13,599 nucleotides of DNA from JANMQK01 sp031370485 (GTDB taxonomy: Bacteria > Acidobacteriota > Polarisedimenticolia > Gp22-AA2), in contig JANMQK010000276.1 in assembly GCA_031370485.1 (NCBI GenBank), positions 1 to 13,599 on the forward strand, written 5' to 3'. The notes below the pieces were generated by a model that made no database searches, was not told where the DNA came from, and was given only the letters and a program-made list of their open reading frames with translations. A program made the position numbers and the translations under genes. This document shows, piece after piece, positions 6,512 to 13,068 of this stretch (the stretch's first letter is position 1; the number at the start of each line of letters is the position of its first letter).

Positions 6512-7075
6512 ATGCCGTCGTACGCCAGCCTGTGGCTCCCGATCGTCATCTCGGCCGTTGTCGTGTTCGTGGCCAGCTCGGTGATGCACATGGTCTTCAA
6601 GTACCACAACGCCGACCACAGGCGACTGCCCGCCGAGGACAGCGTGCGCGAATCGCTCGCGAAGGCGAACCCGGCGCCGGGGATGTACTTCATGCCCCAC
6701 TGCGCCGACCACAGCCAGATGAAAGAGCCGGCGGTCAAGGAGAAGTTCGAAAAGGGGCCGGTGGCGATCATCACGGTCATGCCGAAAGGGCTCCCCGTGA
6801 TGCCGAAGTATCTTGCCATGTGGCTCGCGTTCAGCCTTATCGTGAGTTTCGTCGCGGCCTACGTCGCGCGCCACACGCTTCTGACCGGCGCCGACGGGAT
6901 GCTCGTTATGCGGATCACCGGCACCGTCGCCTTCGCGGGATACTCTCTCAACCACGTGAGCGACGCGATCTGGAAGGGAGAGCCGTGGAGCAACACCTTC
7001 CGGCACATGCTCGACGGCTTGATCTACGCGCTCCTGACGGGGCTCGTCTTCCGCCTGATGTGGCCCGCCGCGTAG
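6512..7075 (+). CDS. Uncharacterised four-helix membrane protein
   Basis: A 187-residue protein with hydrophobic helices at about 7-27, 101-121, 131-148 and 167-184. Between helices 1 and 2 is a soluble loop of about 70 residues with Y-H-N-A-D-H-R-R-L-P, a Gly-Met-Tyr-x-M-P-H63-C64-x-x-H67 segment, and later G-P-V-A-I-I-T-V-M-P. I have a recollection of similar hypothetical proteins in Acidobacteriota and related phyla, but no functional name. The ATG at 6512 has a near-perfect Shine-Dalgarno (AAAGGAGGTG) and is preferred over an in-frame start 34 codons upstream. The first helix brings H26 near the membrane, and the loop histidines and C64 could bind a metal (inference). The gene stands alone between two minus-strand units. 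Confidence 0.85.
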   Translation: MPSYASLWLPIVISAVVVFVASSVMHMVFKYHNADHRRLPAEDSVRESLAKANPAPGMYFMPHCADHSQMKEPAVKEKFEKGPVAIITVMPKGLPVMPKYLAMWLAFSLIVSFVAAYVARHTLLTGADGMLVMRITGTVAFAGYSLNHVSDAIWKGEPWSNTFRHMLDGLIYALLTGLVFRLMWPAA

Positions 7076-7080
7076 CGGCG

Positions 7081-7422
7081 CTACTCCAGCAGGGCCTCCT
7101 CGTCGAGCAGAAGGTATGGCTCGCCGAACGGGGCGCTGCCGTCGCGCGGGGTCAGGCGCAGGCCCCAGTCTCCTCCGTACAGGAGGGTCGCGACCCCCGC
7201 GCCCGAGTCTTCCACTGGCACGGCCCACGCGGGACAGGGGGCGCCCCCTCCTTCTCCCGTCCAGCCCGCGACATCGCAGTCGACGCTTTCACCGCCGCCG
7301 CGCGCGTAGCGGATCAGTCGGACGGGGCGCGGCTCCGCCGTCGTCTGGAAGCGCTGGTCGCATCCCTCGGGGCAGTTGGGATTGGGATCGATGAAGAGGT
7401 TGACGAATCGTCGCCCGCCCAT
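7081..7422 (-). CDS. Hypothetical protein of 113 residues
   Basis: I do not recognise this protein. It is small and acidic, without a signal peptide or membrane helix. It has four cysteines (C17, C21, C49, C63), including C-P-E-G-C, and a Gly-rich centre (G-W-T-G-E-G-G-G). The C terminus is acidic (L-L-L-D-E-E-A-L-L-E). GCGAGG lies at a suitable distance before the ATG. It follows the metallopeptidase-TPR gene by 30 nt on the same strand and in the same frame, so it may be the last gene of that unit. It faces the 6512 gene with only five bases between the stops. Coding status is supported by position and tight packing, not by homology. Confidence 0.6.
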   Translation of the reverse strand: MGGRRFVNLFIDPNPNCPEGCDQRFQTTAEPRPVRLIRYARGGGESVDCDVAGWTGEGGGAPCPAWAVPVEDSGAGVATLLYGGDWGLRLTPRDGSAPFGEPYLLLDEEALLE

Positions 7423-7452
7423 CCGGTAGCCTCGCTTCAGCAGCAGGTGCGC

Positions 7453-9324
7453 TCAGTCGATCGGGATGCGCAGGCGGGCGGCGTCGTTTTTCATCCTTTC
7501 CATCAGTTCGCCCGCCCCGAGCTTCATATCCGCGTCCGAGGTCATTGCGACAAGCCACGCCAGGGATCGGATCGCGTCCCGGTACTTGCGGCCGTTGCCG
7601 AGCTCCACGGCGCGGTTGAACAGGGCGACTTCGTCATTCACATTGTGCGCGACAGGCTGGATCGCGGTGGCGAGGTCGCGCGCCTGCGCATCCTCGGGGA
7701 GGGGTGGAAGCTTGCCGGGCCGCCTCGGGACCGCGACCGGCGGCGGTGAGGCGTCCTCCGTGTCGGCGGGCGGGGCCCCCTGGGCGGCCCCGGGGGCGCC
7801 GTTCGTCGCGTTCGTATCCCGCGCGTTCAGGTCGGCGAGGCGCCGGTACTGATTCACGGCGGTGCGCGCGAATTCGACCGCCCGGGGATCTCCCAGGCCG
7901 GGCAGGACGCGCACGACGATCTCCCGGGCCCGCTCGAAGTCCCCCTTGATCGCATACAGGATGGCGAGGTCCGCCGCGGCATCGGCGCGGTAGGGCAGCC
8001 GCTCCCGCCCCTTCTCGAGCGCGCTGATGGACGCCTCGAGATCGGCAGGGGCGACCGCCCCGGGATCGCGCAGCAGGCTGCGGGCGTAGGACACCGACGC
8101 CTCGGCAAACTCGGGCCGCGCCTTGACCGCCCGCGCCAGGAGGTCCCTGGCCCTGGCGCCGTCCTCCGGGAGCGATTCCGCCAGCATCATCGCCGCGATC
8201 GCATCCTTAGGGTCGGCGGCGAGCGCCGCCTCGAACAGGCGAACCGCGTCGGCGGTCCGGTCCTGGCGGAGGCGCACCAGGCCGAGGGCGCGCGACGCGA
8301 GGGCGTTCCCGGGCGCGTCGGCGAGCGACCTCCCGAGCATCGCCTCGGCCTCGCCGAAGAACTCGGGCTCCCTGTGCGCCAGCAGATCGCCGAGGCGGGC
8401 CTCCGTCTCCCCGCGGCCGAGCTCCCGCGTCTGCGCCGTCGTCTCGAGGGTCAACTCCTGCTTGAACAGGGCCGTGGTCTGGTGGAAGCGCGTCTGCGCG
8501 ATCTGGCGCTTCAACTCCGCTTCCAGCCGCTCGATGCCGACGTCGAAGGCGGCCGCGAAAGCCTCGTCGGGCGTCCGTCCCTGCCCGAGTCCGCCGAGAA
8601 AGCGGACGAGCTGCTCACGCCTCTCCGGCTTGTCCCACAGCAGGTAATGCACGAGGGCCCAGAACTCGGCGTAGAAGACGCCCCGGCGGTCCCCCTCGTT
8701 GTAATCGGCGGAGTCGTGGGTCACCGCGAACAGGTCGCGCAGCGGCATGATCGGGACGCTGCGAAGCAGGGCGACGTGGCCGTCCTGCACCACGCCGATG
8801 TCGGCGGTCTTGCCGACCGCGCGGAAAGTCTCGTAGCACTCCGCCAGTCCCTCGGAGAACCAGGGCGGCAGCGGCGGCAGGTGCAGATGCTCGAACTCGT
8901 GCATCATCTCGTGGTAGACGATCGGCAGCGGATCGCCCTGCGCACCGCCGTTGATGACGACGTAGTTCGCGTCGCGACCCGCCGCGAAGTATCCCAGAAG
9001 CTCCACCGGGCGCCCGTTGTGACGCAGCTTGTACGGCGTCATCGCGGCGTCGTCGTTGAAGATGTACACGAGGGTCTCGACCGCGGGTTGGAGCGAGATG
9101 CGGCTGAAGACGGTGGACAGGGTCTGTTGATACCTCTCCAGACGCCGGACGATGTCGAGCGTCCGGCGCCTCGGCGCGCTGCTCAGGACCGTGAAGTGCG
9201 GGCTGCGGATCTCGGTCCACCCGCGCTCCTCGGCGGGCGCCGCCGCCCGTGCCGGCGGGCCGGCAATCGCCAGCAGGAGGAGGCCCGCGAAGGCGAGGCG
9301 CCACGAGGCGCCTATTTCCGGCAT
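7453..9324 (-). CDS. Secreted HExxH metallopeptidase-like protein with TPR repeats
   Basis: A 623-residue protein with a signal peptide (about 1-27; L-L-L-L-A-I-A-G then A-R-A). An N-terminal peptidase-MA-like domain opens with W-T-E-I-R-S-P-H-F-T-V-L-S-S and holds H138-E-M-M-H142, then W-F-S-E158-G-L-A-E, the pattern of gluzincins of the Peptidase_MA group. From about residue 300 the chain is helical TPR-like, for example A-L-A-S-R-A-L-G-L-V-R-L-R-Q-D-R-T-A-D-A-V-R. A Pro/Ala-rich linker at about 505-545 precedes a short final helical domain. Its ATG lies inside the end of the HNH gene (13-nt overlap) with GAAGG just upstream, so the longer upstream reading frame is not the real start. It probably acts in the periplasm or outside; substrate unknown. 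Confidence 0.9.
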   Translation of the reverse strand: MPEIGASWRLAFAGLLLLAIAGPPARAAAPAEERGWTEIRSPHFTVLSSAPRRRTLDIVRRLERYQQTLSTVFSRISLQPAVETLVYIFNDDAAMTPYKLRHNGRPVELLGYFAAGRDANYVVINGGAQGDPLPIVYHEMMHEFEHLHLPPLPPWFSEGLAECYETFRAVGKTADIGVVQDGHVALLRSVPIMPLRDLFAVTHDSADYNEGDRRGVFYAEFWALVHYLLWDKPERREQLVRFLGGLGQGRTPDEAFAAAFDVGIERLEAELKRQIAQTRFHQTTALFKQELTLETTAQTRELGRGETEARLGDLLAHREPEFFGEAEAMLGRSLADAPGNALASRALGLVRLRQDRTADAVRLFEAALAADPKDAIAAMMLAESLPEDGARARDLLARAVKARPEFAEASVSYARSLLRDPGAVAPADLEASISALEKGRERLPYRADAAADLAILYAIKGDFERAREIVVRVLPGLGDPRAVEFARTAVNQYRRLADLNARDTNATNGAPGAAQGAPPADTEDASPPPVAVPRRPGKLPPLPEDAQARDLATAIQPVAHNVNDEVALFNRAVELGNGRKYRDAIRSLAWLVAMTSDADMKLGAGELMERMKNDAARLRIPID

Positions 9325-9728
9325 CTGCCTTCGGTCTTGTCCTTCGCTTTCGCCGCGGCTCTCGTCTGCCACTGCATGTTGCTCGGAGTGTCGGACCCGC
9401 CGCACTCGAGGGGCACGATGTGATCGACCACGTACCCTGGCCGGCCGTGCGGGTACCCAGTCTTGCGCAGGAAAACCTGGCGCGCCTTCGGATCCCGATT
9501 GATGCGGCCATGCGTGTCCCGCGGGCAGGTCTTGCACCCCCAGGAGTGCGGCGCGACATGCCCGGTCCCCGAGGTTCGTGACCTCTTCGGAGTCGTCGCG
9601 TGGCTTCTCGCGGGGGCCGAACGATGGTGAGCCACCACGTGCGTGCTGCGCGAGCCGCCGGCATGAGCGCCGTACGCGGGGAGCGCCAGCGCCAGGACCA
9701 GACTGGCCACCATCAGGGGGCGGTTCAT
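9312..9728 (-). CDS. Exported HNH endonuclease-like protein
   Basis: A 138-residue protein with a signal peptide (M-N-R-P-L-M-V-A-S-L-V-L-A-L-A-L-P-A then A-H-A, cut near residue 23). A basic His/Arg/Ser-rich stretch runs to about residue 60. The HNH core is G-Y-V-V-D102-H103-I-V-P-L-E-C-G-G-S-D-x-P-S-N117-M-Q-W-Q-T, with a Lys-rich tail. The core fits a small HNH family where D-H-I and the later N coordinate the metal. C65-K-T-C68, C109 and C136 may form a zinc knuckle or disulfides. AGGAAGG precedes the ATG. It is the first gene of a unit with the overlapping metallopeptidase-TPR gene. A nutritional or competitive extracellular nuclease is plausible; no immunity gene is evident. Confidence 0.85.
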   Translation of the reverse strand: MNRPLMVASLVLALALPAYGAHAGGSRSTHVVAHHRSAPARSHATTPKRSRTSGTGHVAPHSWGCKTCPRDTHGRINRDPKARQVFLRKTGYPHGRPGYVVDHIVPLECGGSDTPSNMQWQTRAAAKAKDKTEGRCRK

Positions 9729-9748
9729 GGCATCGACCTTCCTGAGGC

Positions 9749-9777
9749 ACGCTAGCCTTCCGCGTCCCAGGTGTCAA
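9749..9777 (-). promoter_or_regulatory. Predicted sigma70-type promoter of the HNH / metallopeptidase unit
   Basis: On the minus strand a perfect TTGACA (9772-9777) is followed after 17 nt by TAGCGT (9749-9754), a weak -10 with three of six consensus bases. It lies just before the Shine-Dalgarno and ATG (9726-9728) of the HNH gene, leaving a leader of about 15-20 nt. It sits in the 77-nt gap behind the cytochrome-like lipoprotein gene, so the nuclease unit can be expressed independently of that gene. Confidence 0.55.
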
Positions 9778-9805
9778 GAGGTTGCGGAGCCGGCGTTCCG
9801 AGGCT

Positions 9806-10207
9806 TCAGGGAGCGGTCGCGGGAGGGGGAGATTCAAGGAAGGCGCGGATCGTCGCCTGATCGTTCTCGTCGTTCAGCCGGGTGAAAAGATCGGTTCCGA
9901 GGAAGCGAATCGTCTCTGGCTTGTCGAAGGGGAGCCGGGCGTACATCTTGCCCCCGGGGAAATGGCAGGGAGCGCACTTGCCCTGGAGGATCGGAAGCAC
10001 GCCGCTCTCGAACTCCACCGACCTGGCCGGCTGGGGCGGCGGTACGGCCGGGACGACGGCATGCTCCGCCGGGCTCACGGCCTCCGGAGTGACGGTGGCC
10101 GGACTATCGGCCGCCGGGGTCACGCCCGCCGGAGCGCCAGCACGCTCGGTGGCGCATGATCCCAGGGAGAACGCCAGGGCGATGCTGCAGATCACTCGAG
10201 CATCCAT
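9806..10207 (-). CDS. Lipoprotein with a single c-type haem site (CxxCH)
   Basis: A 133-residue protein. The lipobox L15-G-S-C18 ends a short hydrophobic signal, so it should be membrane-anchored on the outside of the cytoplasmic membrane or in the outer membrane. A linker rich in Ala, Pro, Val and Thr (about 20-62) leads to a small domain with F-E-S-G-V-L-P-I-L-Q-G-K-C78-A-P-C81-H82. Covalent haem attachment is thus predicted, with M88 in G-G-K-M-Y-A-R-L-P-F-D a possible second ligand. The domain resembles the CxxCH lead segment of planctomycete-type cytochromes. The start at 10207 is chosen over a longer one at 10255 because GGAGGA sits six bases before it and the signal follows directly. 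It is divergent from the TPR gene. Confidence 0.82.
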   Translation of the reverse strand: MDARVICSIALAFSLGSCATERAGAPAGVTPAADSPATVTPEAVSPAEHAVVPAVPPPQPARSVEFESGVLPILQGKCAPCHFPGGKMYARLPFDKPETIRFLGTDLFTRLNDENDQATIRAFLESPPPATAP

Positions 10208-10282
10208 CCAGGTTCCTCCGCGCCGGTTGGCGTCGTACTCGAGGCCAGTGGCCACCCATTCAGTGTAAGTGATTTCGGCAAG

Positions 10283-10304
10283 TTCAAGGATTCTTCAAGT
10301 GTTT
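10283..10304. repeat. Tandem 11-bp imperfect repeat between divergent genes
   Basis: TTCAAGGATTC and TTCAAGTGTTT stand head to tail, 8 of 11 bases alike, in the 133-nt gap between the cytochrome-like lipoprotein and the TPR gene. This is the most AT-rich spot of the gap. The spacing of about one helical turn would suit a regulator binding on one DNA face. No convincing -10/-35 pair is seen in either direction here. Confidence 0.3.
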
Positions 10305-10340
10305 CGGGGTAGCCTTCGTGCATCTAAGGAGGAGGGAGCC

Positions 10341-11999
10341 ATGTACGGAATATCAGTTCTTCTGGCCGCGGGCCTGTCCCTGGCGGCCACCGCCCGGCCC
10401 GCTCCGACCACGGGTGACCTGCGGGCGAGCGGCATCGTGCGTCTCGAGACCACCTGCCGGCCGGAGGTCAAGGAGGACTTCCAGACCGCCGTCGCCCTGC
10501 TGCACTCGTTCTTCTACGAGGAGGCGCGCCGGCGCTTCGAGGAGATCGCGCGCCGCGACTCCGATTGCGCCATGGCTTGGTGGGGCGCGGCGATGACCCG
10601 GTATCACCCGCTGTGGGCGGCGCCGACCGACATGGACATGGCCGCGGGCGCGAAGGCGGCGGAGACGGCCAAAGCCCTCGGCGGGAAAAGTGATCTCGAG
10701 CGCGGATTCATCGACTCGATCCACGCCTATTTCAATGAAAAGGCGCCGCCGGACCAGCCGGGCCCTGTGGCCCTCTCGTGCCACGGCCCGCGGACCCATG
10801 GCGCCCGCGCCGAGGCGTTCCGCAAGGCGCTCGAGGATCTGCGCGGAAAGTTCCCCGACAACCTCGAGGTCAACGTTTTCTACAGCCTGTCGCTCCTGGC
10901 GACGGCATCCCCGACGGACAAGACCTATGGCAACCAGCTGCTGGCGACCGCGATCCTCGAGCCGCTGTACGAGAAAAACCCCGACCACCCGGGGATCCCG
11001 CACTACCTGATCCATGCCTACGACTACCCGTCGCTGGCCGCGCGCGGGCTCCCGGCCGCGCGCCACTACGGCGACATCGCGCCCTGGGTGCCGCACGCGC
11101 TGCACATGCCGTCGCACATCTACACGCGCCTCGGGATGTGGAGCGACTCGATCAAGGCGAACCTCGCCTCCGCGGACGCCGCGCGCACCTATACCAAACG
11201 AGTCGCCGACGGGGCGGCCTGGTACGACGAGCTGCACGCGCTCGACTACCTCGTTTTCGCCTACCTGCAGACGGCGCAGGATCGCAAGGCCCTTGAGGTT
11301 CTGGACTACGTGCGCGGGCTCAAGAAATTCCACCAGCCCAATTTCGCGGCGGCCTATGCCATCGGGGCCATCCCCGCGCGCTGCGCCCTGGAGCGCCACA
11401 ACTGGCAGGAGGCGGCGGCGCTGACGGTCCTGCATCCCGACGTCATCAAGCCGTTCCCGTTCGCCGTGGCGCACGTCGAGTTCGCGCGGGCGGTCGGGGC
11501 GGCGCGGAGCGGCAGGCTCGACGAGGCGCGCGCGGCCCTGAATCGCCTGGGCGAGCTGCGTGATGCGCTCAAGGGGCCGCAGTTCGAGTGGTGGGTCGAC
11601 CAGATCGAGATCCAGCGGCTTGCGGCATCGGCCTGGATCGCCCGTGCGCAGAAACAGGACGACGAAGCGCTGCGGCTGCTGCGCGAATCGGTCGAGAAGG
11701 AGACCAAGGCGGGGACCCACCCGGTGACGCCCGGGCAAATCCTCCCCGCGAACGAACAACTCGGCGACCTGCTGCTGGAGCTGGGGCGTCCCGGGGAGGC
11801 TCTCGAGGCCTACGAGAAATCGCTGGAGGCATTCCCCGGCCGCTTCAACAGCCACGACGGGGCGGCGCGCGCCGCCGCGCTCGCCGGGAAGCCCGCGGTC
11901 GCGCAGGAGCACTACAAGCGCCTGGTCGAGATGGCCGGGAACGGCGTCGGCCGCCGTGACACCCTGGCCCGGGCCCGGGAGTACCTGGCGAAGCATTGA
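10341..11999 (+). CDS. Large TPR-repeat protein, probably exported
   Basis: A 552-residue protein. The N terminus (Y-G-I-S-V-L-L-A-A-G-L-S-L-A-A-T-A) is a weak signal peptide. Next comes a TPR-type start common in this family: F-Q-T-A-V-A-L-L-H-S-F-F-Y-E-E-A-R-R-R-F-E-E-I-A, then D-C-A-M-A-W-W-G-A-A-M. The middle is rich in paired helices and includes H-Y-L-I-H-A-Y-D-Y-P and H-M-P-S-H-I-Y-T-R-L-G-M-W, a His-rich conserved block. Clear TPRs close the chain (N-E-Q-L-G-D-L-L-L-E-L-G-R-P-G-E-A-L-E-A-Y-E-K-S-L). The ATG has an AGGAGGAGGG site immediately before it and is preferred to a start 24 codons upstream. Function unknown; protein-protein scaffolding is the usual role of TPRs. It is followed by a strong hairpin. 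Confidence 0.9.
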   Translation: MYGISVLLAAGLSLAATARPAPTTGDLRASGIVRLETTCRPEVKEDFQTAVALLHSFFYEEARRRFEEIARRDSDCAMAWWGAAMTRYHPLWAAPTDMDMAAGAKAAETAKALGGKSDLERGFIDSIHAYFNEKAPPDQPGPVALSCHGPRTHGARAEAFRKALEDLRGKFPDNLEVNVFYSLSLLATASPTDKTYGNQLLATAILEPLYEKNPDHPGIPHYLIHAYDYPSLAARGLPAARHYGDIAPWVPHALHMPSHIYTRLGMWSDSIKANLASADAARTYTKRVADGAAWYDELHALDYLVFAYLQTAQDRKALEVLDYVRGLKKFHQPNFAAAYAIGAIPARCALERHNWQEAAALTVLHPDVIKPFPFAVAHVEFARAVGAARSGRLDEARAALNRLGELRDALKGPQFEWWVDQIEIQRLAASAWIARAQKQDDEALRLLRESVEKETKAGTHPVTPGQILPANEQLGDLLLELGRPGEALEAYEKSLEAFPGRFNSHDGAARAAALAGKPAVAQEHYKRLVEMAGNGVGRRDTLARAREYLAKH

Positions 12000-12022
12000 G
12001 CCGCTGGGCCACAACCCTGCGG

Positions 12023-12046
12023 CGACGGGGCTACGGGCCCCCGTCG
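12023..12046. terminator. GC-rich hairpin between convergent genes, possible bidirectional terminator
   Basis: CGACGGGG and CCCCGTCG form a perfect 8-bp stem around an 8-nt loop (CTACGGGC). It sits in the 57-nt gap between the stop of the TPR gene (plus) and the stop of the beta-helix gene (minus). No run of T follows on either strand, so if it terminates transcription it does so through stem strength, as is common in high-GC genomes. Confidence 0.5.
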
Positions 12047-12056
12047 GCGTTCAATC

Positions 12057-12953
12057 TCACCTCCCGCAGGTCTGCCGCTGGACGTCCGGGGGGGTGTTGT
12101 CGTGGATCGAGAGGAATGCCAGCCGGTCGCACCGGGCGACCGCCAGGGGCCCGCCAGCGTTGTTCGACATCGTGTTCCAGCCGATTTCGACGCCGTAGCC
12201 CTGGCTGCGGTCCGAGCAGGAGCAGAGAACGTAGATGCCGTAGAAAGACGGCGTGTGGGAGGCGGTGTTGTTCAGGACACGGACGTTGCGCACGAGCCCG
12301 CCGTCCGTCGAGTAGCCCCCGACGCCTATCTCGCTGCCGCCATGCCACCAGTCGATGACCTGTGCGTTGCGGCTGACCTTGTTGTAGCTGATCTCCGTGT
12401 CGCGGCAGCCCCAGCAGAGGATGCCGTAATCCCCATTTCCGTTGACGGTGTTGGCCACGACGCGGGCCGACGCCCCCGACTGGATGGAGACGCCGGGACC
12501 GCGCGTCGTCAGCCCGTTTCTCTGGACGACCGAGAACGCGACGGTTGTCCCGGTCGCGCCGTTGTCGACGATGATCCCGCCCGCGCCGTTGTCGTGGACC
12601 GAGAGGCCCTGCAGGAGAGTCCCCTGCGCGCCATCGACGGTGACCCCGACTAGGGGATTCCCGCTCACGTCCAAGTTGATGAATTTCAGATTTCGCGCCG
12701 ACGGCAGGATGGAGATCCCGGCGAACGACGCGGTCCGGGGGTTGACGCTCCGGTAGGTGATGCCGCTCGTGTTGAAGGTCCAGGCCGGATAGCGGCCCGG
12801 CGCTAGCTTGATCACATCCCCCGGAGTGATGGCGTGCGCGAACGCCGAGCTCCAATTCTGCGGGGTCGCCCAATAGGTCGCCCCCAAAGACAAGATGGCC
12901 AGCAGGACGGCCGGCAAGGTCGTGGGATTGAGGCCCGGGCGCGGCTCGTTCAC
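12057..12953 (-). CDS. Right-handed parallel beta-helix protein, probably exported
   Basis: A 298-residue protein. After ten polar residues a hydrophobic stretch (about 11-29) serves as signal or anchor. P-G-D-V-I-K-L-A-P-G-R-Y then opens the helix, as in pectate-lyase-like proteins. Coils repeat as N-x-x-V/I turns, for example L-K-F-I-N-L-D-V-S-G-N, V-A-F-S-V-V-Q-R-N-G and A-R-V-V-A-N-T-V-N-G-N-G. Cysteines C180/C183, C244/C246, C275 and C296 could form disulfides. The start is GTG at 12953: GGAGG stands seven bases before it, whereas the longer frame upstream is Arg/Pro-rich shadow. Polysaccharide binding or cleavage is the family's usual role; no catalytic residues can be assigned, so a structural role is equally possible. 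Confidence 0.85.
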   Translation of the reverse strand: MNEPRPGLNPTTLPAVLLAILSLGATYWATPQNWSSAFAHAITPGDVIKLAPGRYPAWTFNTSGITYRSVNPRTASFAGISILPSARNLKFINLDVSGNPLVGVTVDGAQGTLLQGLSVHDNGAGGIIVDNGATGTTVAFSVVQRNGLTTRGPGVSIQSGASARVVANTVNGNGDYGILCWGCRDTEISYNKVSRNAQVIDWWHGGSEIGVGGYSTDGGLVRNVRVLNNTASHTPSFYGIYVLCSCSDRSQGYGVEIGWNTMSNNAGGPLAVARCDRLAFLSIHDNTPPDVQRQTCGR

Positions 12954-12965
12954 CGTGATCCCTCC

Positions 12966-13017
12966 GGGCCCAAGAATGCACTGGGCGCCTGGTCCTGACC
13001 AGCGCTCTTCCGGGCCC
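12966..13017 (-). other. Possible structured leader of the beta-helix gene
   Basis: Within the 115-nt gap between the two minus-strand genes, the self-complementary hexamer GGGCCC occurs at 12966-12971 and 13012-13017. Between them lies the inverted repeat CTGGTC / GACCAG (12989-13002). The hexamer nearest the gene directly abuts the Shine-Dalgarno GGAGG (12961-12965). The two hexamers could pair in the mRNA and affect ribosome access, or the inner repeat could act as a weak terminator for the upstream gene. Confidence 0.3.
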
Positions 13018-13068
13018 TCATTCAGGATCTGCGGTGTTCCAGTCGCTTCCCCGGGTCCGCGCCGGCCT

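Noticed and set aside
9325..9837. N-terminal extension of the metallopeptidase-TPR frame
   Set aside because: Lies in a different frame over the HNH gene; a signal peptide begins right at the ATG at 9324.
10262..10290. Possible minus-strand promoter for the haem lipoprotein (TACACT as -10)
   Set aside because: The best -35 candidates stand only 14-15 nt away and match poorly; not strong enough to call.
10353..12014. Minus-strand open frame of 553 codons opposite the TPR gene
   Set aside because: Arg/Val/Asp/Gly-rich translation without domains, fully antisense to a gene with clear TPRs and a strong ribosome-binding site; typical shadow frame in GC-rich DNA.
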